NCBI GenBank assembly: GCA_021404565.1
Contig: JAAWWF010000003.1
Location: forward strand, 310,001-374,000
From: Roseivirga sp.
GTDB taxonomy: Bacteria; Bacteroidota; Bacteroidia; Cytophagales; Cyclobacteriaceae
Direction: 5' to 3'
Length of the DNA stretch: 64,000 nt
Under the pieces are notes generated by a model. That model made no database searches, was not told the origin of the DNA, and saw only the letters and a list, made by a program, of their open reading frames with translations. The stretch's first letter is position 1; every line of letters starts with the position of its first letter. The position numbers and the translations under genes were made by a program. Below, one piece after another: positions 8,752-17,790 of this stretch.

Positions 8752-9057
8752 TCAGACTTCAAAACCCGCTCCTATCGTGTTGAGCTGAGTGGATTGAGGA
8801 GGGCTCAGAGGTTGACTTGCTTTCAGCGCTGTTCTGAACTGATCGAATTCCTCGATGCCAGCCAACTTGGATAGGGTCTCCTGATCTCTCGAGACATTGA
8901 TATGTACGAAAGTCTGGCCGTCTTCTAGGAGGTGAGATGAATAAAACATGCCCTCTATCGGTTGCTCTTTCAAGCGCTCCATTACTTTTAGAATGTTGGC
9001 TTTGTTTTCGGCTACATACTCTGGCCTGACGGTATATTTTACTTGTACTGCTTTCAT
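8752..9057 (-). CDS. Small dimeric alpha-beta barrel-like protein (ABM-like)
   Basis: First gene of the ArsR/SRPBCC operon, 101 residues. The pattern of strand KAVQVKYTVRP, helix VAENKANILKVMERLKEQ, strand FYSSHLLEDGQTFVHINVS and a second helix around IEEFDQFRTALK fits the antibiotic-biosynthesis-monooxygenase/ferredoxin-like dimeric barrel superfamily. No catalytic residue can be assigned. Its place ahead of the regulator suggests it acts on, or is induced by, the same small molecule. The fold is assigned by pattern only. Confidence 0.65.
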   Translation of the reverse strand: MKAVQVKYTVRPEYVAENKANILKVMERLKEQPIEGMFYSSHLLEDGQTFVHINVSRDQETLSKLAGIEEFDQFRTALKASQPLSPPQSTQLNTIGAGFEV

Positions 9058-9107
9058 ATCGCTCTGAGTTTAATCGTTCGTTGCCCAAGGTAGTCAATTC
9101 GATTTCG

Positions 9108-9125
9108 TTAAACCAAATGGTTGAA
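9108..9125. promoter_or_regulatory. Palindrome in divergent promoter, possible ArsR operator
   Basis: TTAAACCAAATGGTTGAA (written on the plus strand) pairs in 16 of 18 positions around its centre. It lies 51 bp upstream of the ArsR operon start and about 80 bp upstream of the VOC gene. Position and symmetry fit an autorepressor site, but no binding motif of this regulator is known to me. Confidence 0.3.
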
Positions 9126-9203
9126 TGAAAAAAAATATAAACTGAAATGCATTTAGGGAGATGAACGACCCTTCTTTTTTTGGGAAAATCTCTAGCTTGG
9201 AGC

Positions 9204-9566
9204 ATGCTAGGATTAAGAACCACGATTTATAAGGTAGCCGATTTAGAGAAAGCTAAAGCCTGGTATAGTCAGGCCTTTATTACGAGCCCGTATTTTGACG
9301 AACCCTTTTATGTGGGCTTCAATATTCAAGGCTATGAATTGGGGTTATTGCCTGAGGAAAACCCGACTACTGAAAAAGCTGATTCAGTCCTGAGTTATTG
9401 GGGTGTGGAGAAAATTGAGGACGATTTCAGGCGATTGTTGTCCCTTGGAGCTACTGCCCATGAAAGGCCTGCGAATGTCGGGGGAGAGCTTATGGTTGCT
9501 TCAGTGAAAGACCCCTGGGGCAATATCATCGGATTGATCTATAACCCCCATTTCAAACTGCCTTAG
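9204..9566 (+). CDS. VOC (glyoxalase/bleomycin-resistance) family protein
   Basis: ATG 9204 gives the typical VOC opening MLGLRTTIYKV; an in-frame TTG 24 bp upstream is possible. At 120 residues it holds two beta-alpha-beta-beta-beta halves: LEKAKAWYSQAF followed by FNIQGYELGL, and VEKIEDDFRRLLSLGA followed by VASVKDPWGNIIGLIYNP. The Asp-Pro-x-Gly-Asn motif and final strand are characteristic. Divergent from the ArsR operon, so the two may share a regulatory region. Substrate or ligand unknown. Confidence 0.85.
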   Translation: MLGLRTTIYKVADLEKAKAWYSQAFITSPYFDEPFYVGFNIQGYELGLLPEENPTTEKADSVLSYWGVEKIEDDFRRLLSLGATAHERPANVGGELMVASVKDPWGNIIGLIYNPHFKLP

Positions 9567-9673
9567 CTAAGGTAATGCCTGATCAAAGTTAGGGGTGAAT
9601 CTAAACTTACTTGAACCTGATTTATGAACTGTCAAAGTCCGTATAGAAAAATTGGATTGTTATATCCCATGTT

Positions 9674-10261
9674 ATGAAGCTTCCTTTGAATTGTGATGTT
9701 GAATATCTGCCGGAGTTCCTTACTGAAAAAGAAACCGGACAGCTCTACGACTCCTTAATAAATCAGTATGGTCTGGACAAGTCCAGGCTTATCATTGATG
9801 TTGAAGGGCAAAGAATAGAGACCGATAGTTTTAAGATACTCTTTGCCACGGAGCGCTTGATGAATCAGCGCAGTCACCTTGAAAAGGCCCATGGAAGGGT
9901 TTTTCAATGGGAGGGTTTGATGCAGGAATTAAGAACCAGGGTGGAAGAGTTTACGGGCAAAGCGTATGAAGTGGCGATGTGCATTTACTATCCTGATGGA
10001 AATAGTTTTGCACCGTATCATTACGATCCGGAGACCTCAGGGGCTAAAACCGTCTTGCCATCTCTGAGCCTGGGAGCTGTTCGAGAATTTGCTTTTAAAG
10101 AATCAGATAGTGGAGAGGTGTATTCACTGAACCTGGCAAATGGAAGTTTATTGGTGATGGCAGACTATTGTCAGCAACGGTATGTGCATAGTCTTCTCAA
10201 AGATGAGACTTGTAAGGCCGGACGAATTAACATTACGTTTCGAGAGTCTGCTTTTGCCTAG
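9674..10261 (+). CDS. AlkB-like Fe(II)/2-oxoglutarate dioxygenase
   Basis: A 195-residue protein with the AlkB iron site: His116 and Asp118 in YHYDPE, His172 in RYVHSL, and the 2-oxoglutarate-binding RINITFR motif with Arg184 and Arg190. The spacing is that of ALKBH2/3-type enzymes, which remove methyl groups from alkylated DNA or RNA bases oxidatively. The stretch after the HxD (PETSGA) differs from the usual SDDE lid of DNA-repair members, so the substrate may differ. Stand-alone gene with no ada or alkA neighbour. Confidence 0.85.
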   Translation: MKLPLNCDVEYLPEFLTEKETGQLYDSLINQYGLDKSRLIIDVEGQRIETDSFKILFATERLMNQRSHLEKAHGRVFQWEGLMQELRTRVEEFTGKAYEVAMCIYYPDGNSFAPYHYDPETSGAKTVLPSLSLGAVREFAFKESDSGEVYSLNLANGSLLVMADYCQQRYVHSLLKDETCKAGRINITFRESAFA

Positions 10262-10277
10262 ATAGGCAGCCAAGGGG

Positions 10278-10814
10278 CTACTTGCACCATTCGGTCTTGC
10301 CGTCTGATTTTTTGATAGATAGTATCTCGCAGGCTCTGAATATACTGAAGCCCTTTTCATCAGCCATGTTTATCTTCATTCCCATAAGCTGAATTTTTAC
10401 TATTTCACCTTCGCTGATCAGATCATTTCTATTGAATTGACTGATCCGGGAATAGTCTTCTGGGTTCACGTATACCCTGTAGTCAACAGCATCGACTCTG
10501 AGGAGAAATGAAGGCAGTCGCAGAAGATCGTTTTCTTCTAAGACATTGACCATTCCCAGAAACTCTTTTTCACCGTTCGAAAGTGTTTCAGCAGGAAGAT
10601 TATTGAGGCTATCGATATAGGGCATAAGTTCATTACCCAGGCCATCGGCCAGCGGGTAGAAGCTTCCAAAATCAATGAGCTTAAAGGACAAGTCCCCTTC
10701 TATGGTTTCGAGGGTTGACTGGTTTGCAGCTTTATTGGAGTCACAGCCAGAGACGGCCAGGAGTATTAAGATTACAAGGATCAGGAGGTTGACAGTGTTC
10801 CAGTTTAATCGCAT
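10278..10814 (-). CDS. Lipoprotein of unknown function
   Basis: 178 residues with a clear SPII signal: the hydrophobic helix VNLLILVILILLAVSG ends in the lipobox VSGC (Cys24), followed by DSNK. The mature part alternates polar strands and loops. I recognise no domain. It is 3 bp downstream of the 173-residue gene on the same strand, so the two are probably cotranscribed and may work together at the envelope. Confidence 0.7.
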   Translation of the reverse strand: MRLNWNTVNLLILVILILLAVSGCDSNKAANQSTLETIEGDLSFKLIDFGSFYPLADGLGNELMPYIDSLNNLPAETLSNGEKEFLGMVNVLEENDLLRLPSFLLRVDAVDYRVYVNPEDYSRISQFNRNDLISEGEIVKIQLMGMKINMADEKGFSIFRACEILSIKKSDGKTEWCK

Positions 10815-10817
10815 GAT

Positions 10818-11339
10818 TCAGGTGCGCTTCGACTTCATTATCTCATGAAAAACGTGAATGGCCAGTTTAACGGTTTGATAGTTTCGGTGTGATTTCTTCC
10901 TGAATCGAGGAGCGTCCCACGTCTGACTGTAGACGATCATCTCATCCTTCGGGCTCACCAAAAAGCCTATCATTTCCTCATGTTTTTTTGCAGAATCTCT
11001 GCGTGCTGCCATTACCACCTTCTCTTCAAGCTGTATGATCGTCCATTGAAGTTTTAGAAAAACTTTCTCTGCTAACTTGAGAATTGATTTGTTGTCCAGC
11101 TCTACTTTAAGAAACTCCTGATAGTTTTTGCCATCGGCATGTTCATTGGGGCATTCCAGGGAGTTTAAAAAATCTTCGTATACACTTTCCCCTTTCTTAA
11201 CTGGTGATTTACCCCAGGATTCCAATGCCCATTGGGCTGCCTGTCTTGCCTCTGGTACATAGTCCTTGCTGTCCATAATCGCCTTCAACTGGCTCTTGGA
11301 CTTGCCTTTCATTTTGGGGCTGAAGATATTCTCGGGCAT
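10818..11339 (-). CDS. Hypothetical cytoplasmic protein
   Basis: 173 residues, no signal peptide. It opens with a short helix-turn segment (KSKSQLKAIMDSKDYVPEAR, then a run of Ala, Gln and Trp) like that seen at the start of several small uncharacterised Bacteroidota proteins. A mixed alpha/beta region follows, with ALESWGKS and a basic C-terminus (RKKSHRNYQTVKL). No catalytic motif is visible. It lies 3 bp upstream of the lipoprotein gene and is probably its operon partner. Confidence 0.6.
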   Translation of the reverse strand: MPENIFSPKMKGKSKSQLKAIMDSKDYVPEARQAAQWALESWGKSPVKKGESVYEDFLNSLECPNEHADGKNYQEFLKVELDNKSILKLAEKVFLKLQWTIIQLEEKVVMAARRDSAKKHEEMIGFLVSPKDEMIVYSQTWDAPRFRKKSHRNYQTVKLAIHVFHEIMKSKRT

Positions 11340-11453
11340 AATGAACGCTAACTGTTGACAGTAGCATATTACAAATTATATGTGCTTTGTGAAAGTTGTG
11401 CAAGAAGGAAGGAGGTTTCTTCCTGATTGGCGAAAGGATATAAAAAACAGTTG

Positions 11454-12338
11454 CTACTGTCTTAAAACAGCTTCAATGGAATCTAAGAATGCTCTTCCCG
11501 TTTCCGGGTTATTGAAGTTTGATTTTTCTTTCTTACCCAAGTTAAATACGGCAAGCCTATTTTGCTTGTTGTTATGGATTTCGTAGCTGCAGTTGTTGTC
11601 AAGATCACTCTCGGAACATCCCTCTATGGTGCCAATGTTACTGATCAAAGTTGTTATATCGTAGTTTTGAGGAATAGATCTTGTGTATACCAGAATCCTT
11701 GAATCTAAGGATTCAAGGGCTGATCTTATGAATTCCTCGAATGCCAGCTTAGAGTGTGAGTCAGCTATATCTTTGCTCAGTGGGTAATGGAAAAAAGCAT
11801 TCTTATGAATAATTATAAGGCTGGGGTTTAGATACTTTTTGTAATCTGATGCACGAATATTTTTTCCAATATGTACTATGTCTTTTACTACCTGGTAGTC
11901 TTGAAATCTTCCCGAGTTTTGCATTAGGGTAAAAATTTCTTCGGCATTCCCAGACAGACCGCTTGAGTAAGACCTTTGTGGGTTATCTAAAATCAGAATT
12001 GACGAATCTTTCGGTGCCCGATTATAGAGTTCTTTGATAGAACTGAAATAATGAATTTTGAATTTTAGTTCGTCCCTAAGCCTTTTCTTATCATTGGAAT
12101 CAAGGAGATAGGTGTGAGATCGAAGAGTACTGGTTTGCTGGTGCTCGTTCTTCATTGCCGAATCGAAAGACCTCATAATTTTTTGGTAAGATTCACGGCT
12201 GAGGTCTCGACTTTTGTCTTGTTTGCCTGAAATAAAAAGGAAAAGTGCTATACTAAAGGTAAGTGCAAGATTCAATATGTTGAAGAGATGACCTTCTCTA
12301 GGGCTTTCTTTTTTGTTATGGGTCTTTTTTGAAGCCAT
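11454..12338 (-). CDS. Membrane-anchored hypothetical protein
   Basis: 294 residues: a basic cytosolic N-terminus (MASKKTHNKKESPR), one membrane helix (about residues 22-38), then a large extracytoplasmic domain that begins with a charged, helix-rich region (KQDKSRDLSRESYQKIMRSF). The later part contains strands such as SSILILDNPQ, SLIIIHKNAFF and RILVYTRSI, which looks like an alpha/beta fold with a Rossmann-like order. No family recognised. It is somewhat more AT-rich than its neighbours. No operon partner. Confidence 0.65.
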   Translation of the reverse strand: MASKKTHNKKESPREGHLFNILNLALTFSIALFLFISGKQDKSRDLSRESYQKIMRSFDSAMKNEHQQTSTLRSHTYLLDSNDKKRLRDELKFKIHYFSSIKELYNRAPKDSSILILDNPQRSYSSGLSGNAEEIFTLMQNSGRFQDYQVVKDIVHIGKNIRASDYKKYLNPSLIIIHKNAFFHYPLSKDIADSHSKLAFEEFIRSALESLDSRILVYTRSIPQNYDITTLISNIGTIEGCSESDLDNNCSYEIHNNKQNRLAVFNLGKKEKSNFNNPETGRAFLDSIEAVLRQ

Positions 12339-12647
12339 GAGAGGAGCACAATTATAGAGTTATCGTGGCATACCGAAGATAAACAATAATCAGAAGAGTT
12401 TCTTGGTTGATCCTTTGATTAATACATCAGCTTCGATCAACCCCGTTTTTTAATAATCCCAGAGGTTAGAACTCGTGCCAAAGGAGATAATAGGAAGTCG
12501 GGAGAATAGCAGGAAGCTGCATTAATCCATGGAGAGGTTTCGGCAGACAAATGAGAGTTAAATCAAAATTTGCGAAGCTCTGTGCATCCTTTATATTATA
12601 ATGGAGGCATTCATACGAGATATCCGTCTGATATGCTACCCGAATTA
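12339..12647. other. 309-bp gap, no feature recognised
   Basis: Region between the start of the membrane-anchored gene and the stop of the S10 peptidase gene. It must hold the promoter of the former and the end of the latter transcript. I see no convincing promoter, terminator hairpin, repeat or small gene in it. Confidence 0.5.
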
Positions 12648-14150
12648 TTACCTTCCCTCTATAAAACTCCTGATATCCTGTGCCAACTGAGTAAAAGAAG
12701 GACGATGGTTGTACATCATATGGCCTCCTTCATAGTAGGTGAATTTTACCCGCTCCATAGGGATGGCATTGCGCGAAAAAGTGAATTCGGCATCGAAGAA
12801 GGGGGTAATCAGGTCATAATAGCCACAAGCTACGAGTACATTCATCTTATCGTTTCTGCGCATGGCATTGGCCAGCCTTCTTGAGGTTTTTACATACATG
12901 GGTTCACCGCCACTGCCCCAATTCCAGCTGCTCAGGCCACCACCGGTTAAATAGGGCCTGTCCATTCTGATATTGAGGTCATTGGTAAAATAGTGGTTGA
13001 GGGCAGCGGTATAGGCGGCTGACACCTTATAGCCAGATGGATCACCCAGCTCGGGACTATCGGCCGTGTCATCCGGGTCATCACCAAAGTATCGGCCATC
13101 CAGCGTACCAATGGCCTGGCCCTGGTCACGTAGCAGCTCTTTTTTGAAGCGGCCCATCAGCACCCGGTTATTGGCGCGCTTGACAAAGGCTTTGTCCAGC
13201 CCTGTGAAGTATGCGAGCTTTTCACTGATTTTATCCTTCTCGTTGTCGCTCAGAAAATCGCCTTTATAGAGAGCGGATACATAGTCGGTATAGGCAAAAT
13301 CACGTGCTTCCTGTGCAAAGGCTTCAATGGTCTTTCCGGCTCCGGCCTTCTTATGGTACCAGGCAGTGGTGGCCATGCTGGGTAGATAGGTTATGTATGA
13401 AGTGATATTGTCGTTGATAGAGGTAGAGCCCTGATAATCGAGGGCCTGGGATATCAGAATCAGGCCGTTCAGTGCCATGCTTTGCCCACTTCCCTCAAGG
13501 GCCTGAGATACGGCTGCGGCCCTTGTAGTGCCGAAGCTTTCTCCGGCTATGTACTTGGGCGACATCCATCGATTGTTTTGAGTCACCCAAAATCTCATAA
13601 ATTGCGCCACAGAGTTTGCGTCTTCATTCAGCCCCCAAAAGTCTTCGCCTTTTCCTTTACCTATTAGCTGGCTATAGCCCGTCCCAATCGGGTCGATGAA
13701 AACGAGATCGGTTATATCCAGCAATCCCTCCTTGTTTTCTTCAATAGGGTAGGGGGCACCTCCGTCATCTTCCTGTGCGTCACTGTCTACGCGCACTACC
13801 TTGGGTCCGAAAAAGCCAAGGTGCAACCACATGGAAGCCGAACCGGGACCTCCGTTAAACACGAAAGTGACCGGTCTTGTGGTGGGGTCAATATTGCCAT
13901 TTTTAGTGTAGGCCACAGACCATAGGGCACCTATAGGCTCTCCCTTGGAGTTTTTCAGGAAGGTTTCTTTGCCTGTGGCGGTGTAGCTCATTTTCTTTCC
14001 ACCAAAGTTGCCCTCATGCTGTGAGGTAAAGGATTTGGGAGTGTAAAGTGGTTTTTCTTCCTCCTGAGCTATTGAATTAAGGCTGATAACTGTCAGAAAA
14101 AGGTAAACAATACTGGCAATAAGGTGACGGGATAATCTATTGAACTGCAT
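12648..14150 (-). CDS. Secreted S10 family serine carboxypeptidase
   Basis: 500 residues with a signal peptide ending near residue 29 (NSIAQ). All S10 landmarks are present: NGGPGSASMW oxyanion motif, GTGYS, catalytic Ser205 in AGESFGT, Asp446 in GYYDLITP, and His477 in EGGHMMYNH. The enzyme removes C-terminal residues from peptides at acid to neutral pH, here in the periplasm or outside. The M43 metalloprotease gene ends 68 bp upstream on the same strand, so the two could serve the same protein-degradation task. Confidence 0.93.
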   Translation of the reverse strand: MQFNRLSRHLIASIVYLFLTVISLNSIAQEEEKPLYTPKSFTSQHEGNFGGKKMSYTATGKETFLKNSKGEPIGALWSVAYTKNGNIDPTTRPVTFVFNGGPGSASMWLHLGFFGPKVVRVDSDAQEDDGGAPYPIEENKEGLLDITDLVFIDPIGTGYSQLIGKGKGEDFWGLNEDANSVAQFMRFWVTQNNRWMSPKYIAGESFGTTRAAAVSQALEGSGQSMALNGLILISQALDYQGSTSINDNITSYITYLPSMATTAWYHKKAGAGKTIEAFAQEARDFAYTDYVSALYKGDFLSDNEKDKISEKLAYFTGLDKAFVKRANNRVLMGRFKKELLRDQGQAIGTLDGRYFGDDPDDTADSPELGDPSGYKVSAAYTAALNHYFTNDLNIRMDRPYLTGGGLSSWNWGSGGEPMYVKTSRRLANAMRRNDKMNVLVACGYYDLITPFFDAEFTFSRNAIPMERVKFTYYEGGHMMYNHRPSFTQLAQDIRSFIEGR

Positions 14151-14218
14151 GGATGGTTTGAATGGTCAGCCTGAATTTATAGCAAATTTGGGGCAATACC
14201 ATTTGCAGCACCTATTTC

Positions 14219-15502
14219 TTATCGGACGAGGAGCTTCTGGCGATAGGAGAGCTTGCCGGTTTCTACCTGCAGGAGTATCATACGCTCAGCGGTTCTGGGA
14301 AGTGTCACTTCAATGGATTCTTCAAAAAGCTGCTCAAAGGTTTTGGAGAAGATGGTTTGCCCGGTTAAATCGGTTAGTGTGATCTGCACATTTTCAAGCT
14401 TATGCTTCTCGAAGAAGATATGAACTTTATCACTGGCGGGGTTAGGGTAGATCTTTACCAGGCTGGCAAGGTCTGTCGGAGATTTTAGTGGATTCTCTAA
14501 AACAGGCGAGGTGTACAGGGTCTTCCTGCGAGGGCTATGTTTCAGTACAGTACGCATGCGACTGATCTGATCGTTGGTGAAGATATTCATACAGGCATCA
14601 TCCGAGTAATCCATATAGTTTTCAATCATAACAGGTCTGCCATCACAGCTGATCAGGCCTACAGGACAGCCAGAGGTTCGGTCACTGATGGTGGGAGTAT
14701 CCTGGCAAAAATCATCCAGGGAGCAGCCGTCCTGATCATTGCTATTGGGTCCCCAGGTATGAAACAGACCCAGGAAATGTCCAACCTCATGGGTGGCGGT
14801 TCTACCCAGGTTGTAGCGTGATTGAAGGCCACGATCTCCAAAATGAAAGGCGTTGATAGCGACTCCATCAATCTCGCCCTTGCCTGGTAGTACCCAACTG
14901 GTTTCATGTTCATCTTCCAGACCCGGTAGATCACTTTCGGGAAAACGCGCGAAGCCCAGAAGTACATCTTGTGGAATTCCCGGAACGGACCAGATATTCA
15001 GGTACTTTTCAGGATTCCAGTAGCTGTAGTGGGCTCCGTACATCACGAGGTTACCGGCTTCTGGTGGAGGTGCCGGGAGATTGGATATGTCTTTTACTAT
15101 GACACCGTCTGTTGGTGAACCATCAGGAGCTGTGTTGGCCAGCACAAATTCGATTTGCGCATCTCCTCCGTCAGGGTGGGTATTAAAGCCTTTGGTACCT
15201 GGCCGTCTTCTGAAATCTTCATTCAAAATCCGGATCTGTGCTTCTACCTGGGCTTTTGTGAGGTGAGCTCCTTCTCCATATACCTCACCTGTGTGGAGCA
15301 CATGTACCACTACGGGGATGCGGTAGACCTCCTGATTGTTAGTATTGAAACTCTGCTTACCGGCCAGCCAGTTTTCAAACTCCGAGACATTTCCCTGATA
15401 GGAAACATGACATCTTTCCACAATAGGTAAACCTTGGGCAAAGACTGTATTGAAGGCGAATGCCAACAGGGCGAACAGAGCAGCTAATCTCGAAATTTTC
15501 AT
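14219..15502 (-). CDS. M43 (pappalysin-type) metalloprotease with T9SS sorting domain
   Basis: 427 residues. The signal peptide ends at about residue 23. The zinc site is HEVGHFLGLFH at residues 238-248 (the HExxHxxGxxH of metzincins) and the Met-turn is at Met297 in YMDYS, both as in M43B enzymes. After residue about 345 a type A type-IX-secretion C-terminal domain begins (KIYPNPASDKVHI ... LTDLTGQTIF ... KLLVR). It is therefore exported through the outer membrane and likely attached to or released from the cell surface. It cleaves proteins outside the cell. This is one of the best clues to the phylum. Confidence 0.95.
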   Translation of the reverse strand: MKISRLAALFALLAFAFNTVFAQGLPIVERCHVSYQGNVSEFENWLAGKQSFNTNNQEVYRIPVVVHVLHTGEVYGEGAHLTKAQVEAQIRILNEDFRRRPGTKGFNTHPDGGDAQIEFVLANTAPDGSPTDGVIVKDISNLPAPPPEAGNLVMYGAHYSYWNPEKYLNIWSVPGIPQDVLLGFARFPESDLPGLEDEHETSWVLPGKGEIDGVAINAFHFGDRGLQSRYNLGRTATHEVGHFLGLFHTWGPNSNDQDGCSLDDFCQDTPTISDRTSGCPVGLISCDGRPVMIENYMDYSDDACMNIFTNDQISRMRTVLKHSPRRKTLYTSPVLENPLKSPTDLASLVKIYPNPASDKVHIFFEKHKLENVQITLTDLTGQTIFSKTFEQLFEESIEVTLPRTAERMILLQVETGKLSYRQKLLVR

Positions 15503-15597
15503 GCAGGTTGAGGTATATTCCTCTACCCAGACACCGCTGTTTTATAAAGAGTTGGAGTGTGGAACCGCTTTTTCTGAATTTTTCAAGGGAGGGATTT

Positions 15598-16719
15598 TTA
15601 ATCCGCGGTGACCTTAGCCAGCTTTTTATCAAAGCTACCGGTACCCAAACCATGCAAGAGGGCAAAATGACTTCTTAGGGCTCCCATCAAGGTCTTGTGT
15701 CGCTTGTAAGGAACATTGAACTCCTCGGCCGTCTGTCTCACGATTTTGGAGATTTTGCGATAGTGCACGTGGCAAATATTGGGGAAGAGGTGATGCTCTA
15801 CCTGGTAGTTGAGGCCACCGATGAACCAGGAAAGCGGGATATTATAATTGGCAAAGTTGGCAGTGGTGTGCATCTGGTGAATGGCCCAGTTGTTTTCCAT
15901 GCTGCCATGGTCTTCGTTTTTATAGAAGTTAGTTTCTTCCAATACATGGGCCAGCTGAAAGATGAAGGACAGAATAAGGCCACAGATGTAGTGCATGATA
16001 AAGTAACCCAGCAAGATATGGTACCAGGGCAGGTCTATGAAAATGAGAGGTAAAACCAACACAGTGGCATAGTAGCCTATTTTGTAGAGAATGACATTGC
16101 GGAGTGCCTTTTTATAGGTGAGTCCCTGACCGGCCAGCAGGTTGTTTTTATTGTATCGAATGATTTGTACAAAGTCTTTGGGGAGTGACCATTGTACGGT
16201 GAGCAAACCATAAAGAAAGGGACCATATAGCGCCTGAAATCTATGCCCTTTTTTAAGGGGCTGATTGGGAGATAGTCTCAATAAGGCAGAATCCAGGTCT
16301 TCATCGTGCTGATGGATATTGGTAAAGGAGTGGTGTAGCACGTTGTGCTGAATCTTCCAGTTTTCACGAAAGCCCCCGATAAAGAGAATAACAGCGCCCA
16401 AAAATTGGTTGAGGTTTCGGTTTTGCGAGTAAGAGCCATGATTGGCATCGTGCATTACCGACATGCCTATGCCCGACATGCCTAAGCCCATCAGGGCCCA
16501 CATACCCATCACCGGCCAGAAACCAGTTATAACTCCGGTGACCATTAGCACCAGCGGGGCAAAATACAGGCTCAACATAAAGATGGTCTTGATCACCATG
16601 TTTGCATTGGCATGCTTAGAGATATTGTTCTCTTTGAAATAGCCATTGACGCGTTTTCTCAATTCCTTGAAAAACTCTGGTCTGTCCTGAACATTGAATT
16701 TAACCGTAGGTAAGCTCAT
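15598..16719 (-). CDS. Membrane fatty acid desaturase (front-end type)
   Basis: The start is set at ATG 16719 (MSLPTVKF); the frame continues upstream but without family likeness. The 373-residue enzyme has the three histidine boxes: HDANHG (90-95), HNVLHH (125-130) and QVEHH (about 311). The Gln in the third box is the mark of front-end and related acyl-CoA/acyl-lipid desaturases. Four or more membrane helices lie between the boxes. No cytochrome b5 domain is fused, so an external electron donor is needed. Probably sets membrane unsaturation; regioselectivity unknown. Confidence 0.92.
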   Translation of the reverse strand: MSLPTVKFNVQDRPEFFKELRKRVNGYFKENNISKHANANMVIKTIFMLSLYFAPLVLMVTGVITGFWPVMGMWALMGLGMSGIGMSVMHDANHGSYSQNRNLNQFLGAVILFIGGFRENWKIQHNVLHHSFTNIHQHDEDLDSALLRLSPNQPLKKGHRFQALYGPFLYGLLTVQWSLPKDFVQIIRYNKNNLLAGQGLTYKKALRNVILYKIGYYATVLVLPLIFIDLPWYHILLGYFIMHYICGLILSFIFQLAHVLEETNFYKNEDHGSMENNWAIHQMHTTANFANYNIPLSWFIGGLNYQVEHHLFPNICHVHYRKISKIVRQTAEEFNVPYKRHKTLMGALRSHFALLHGLGTGSFDKKLAKVTAD

Positions 16720-16798
16720 GCGACTATCTTTTTGAAGGCACAAAGGTAGTGTATTGATGGCAAATTGTATTTCTGGTTTTGGTGTAAATTTGTGAATC

Positions 16799-17014
16799 TT
16801 ATGAGTCCACCCTATCCAAACCACCGACTATTCCCACTTTGGTCGCAATCTTATCAATCAGCTGAAGTTCGCTTTTTCTAAGGCTGAGATTCGTGCTTAC
16901 AAAACGATTCGCTCCATGTGAAACTCCCAGCTCCCCTGTCCTTTTTTTGATTTTAAGTTGGGCGAGCACAGCTCTGAGTATATCGGTTTCCTGCTGATCT
17001 AATGATGTTTTCAT
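16799..17014 (-). CDS. Small hypothetical protein
   Basis: 71 residues, upstream of and in line with the desaturase gene (80 bp gap). Helical and charged (SLDQQETDILRAVLAQLKIK), ending in GIVGGLDRVDS. No known motif and no clear ribosome-binding site, though weak sites are normal in this phylum. Real gene status is plausible but unproven. Confidence 0.45.
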   Translation of the reverse strand: MKTSLDQQETDILRAVLAQLKIKKRTGELGVSHGANRFVSTNLSLRKSELQLIDKIATKVGIVGGLDRVDS

Positions 17015-17198
17015 AAATAGAATATTTCTTAGAGGGAAGGTACTGTTTTGTCAGAGAAATGCCTGTCACTACTTTGTCTACAGAGACAGGTGGCAGATTC
17101 CTTTCCTTATTTTCTCTTTTGTGTCATTGATCTAAACAGCTGGGAGAAATAGCAGAGTGTGTGTGAAATAGAGAAGATCTGATTTGCTATTTCTGTAA

Positions 17199-17224
17199 AG
17201 GGTCGGATAAGGCCGGCCCTTTTT
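17199..17224. terminator. Rho-independent-like hairpin
   Basis: AGGGTCGG-ATAAGG-CCGGCCCT forms an 8-bp stem (one G-T pair), followed by TTTT on the plus strand and preceded by AAA, which reads as UUU on the minus strand. It lies 53 bp beyond the stop of the minus-strand GNAT gene (17277), so it most likely ends that transcript. Confidence 0.55.
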
Positions 17225-17276
17225 AGCTGTATTCCTTTCTGGCGAACTTCTTTAAAATCTGTAAAATTCTCCCGGC

Positions 17277-17747
17277 TTACCTGTTGAAATGCAACTTCAT
17301 TCCCTCATGTGAGGCTACAAAGCCCAGGTCCTCATAGAAATGGAGCGCTTCCGGACGTTTTTTGTCTGTGGTGAGCTGCAATACATGGGCTCCACGTTCC
17401 TGAGCCCTGGCAATGGCCCATTCAAAGAGTCGGCTGCCAATGCCTGCCCCCCGTTGATCAGCCCTGATGCGCACGGCTTCGATTTGAGCTCTTATGCCAC
17501 CCTGGTAAGTCAGGTAGGGTATGAAACTCAGTTGTAAAGTGCCAATAACTTCGTTTTCTTTGTTTTCAACCACCATCAGTTCCTGATTAGGGTCCTGGTT
17601 GATGGTTTCGAAAGCATTGTAGTAGCGCTCTGGTAAAGGATCCCGATAGTCTTCCCGCAATTGCCCCAACTTGTCCCTGGCCAGCATTTTAACGATCAGA
17701 TGAACATCTTTTCTTTCTGCTTTTCTGAATCTGAGGAATCCTGCCAT
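17277..17747 (-). CDS. GNAT family N-acetyltransferase
   Basis: 156 residues covering one GNAT domain. The acetyl-CoA pyrophosphate loop is RADQRGAGIGSRL, preceded by strand AQIEAVRI; the terminal signature is ALHFYEDLGF. The N-terminal RKAERKDVHLIVKML is the usual beta1-alpha1 region. Acceptor substrate unknown. It begins 43 bp after the end of the RimL-like gene on the same strand. Confidence 0.88.
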   Translation of the reverse strand: MAGFLRFRKAERKDVHLIVKMLARDKLGQLREDYRDPLPERYYNAFETINQDPNQELMVVENKENEVIGTLQLSFIPYLTYQGGIRAQIEAVRIRADQRGAGIGSRLFEWAIARAQERGAHVLQLTTDKKRPEALHFYEDLGFVASHEGMKLHFNR

Positions 17748-17790
17748 ATGCTACGCCTTTGCGCGAAGTTGGCAAAAGCTATCACGGAAA

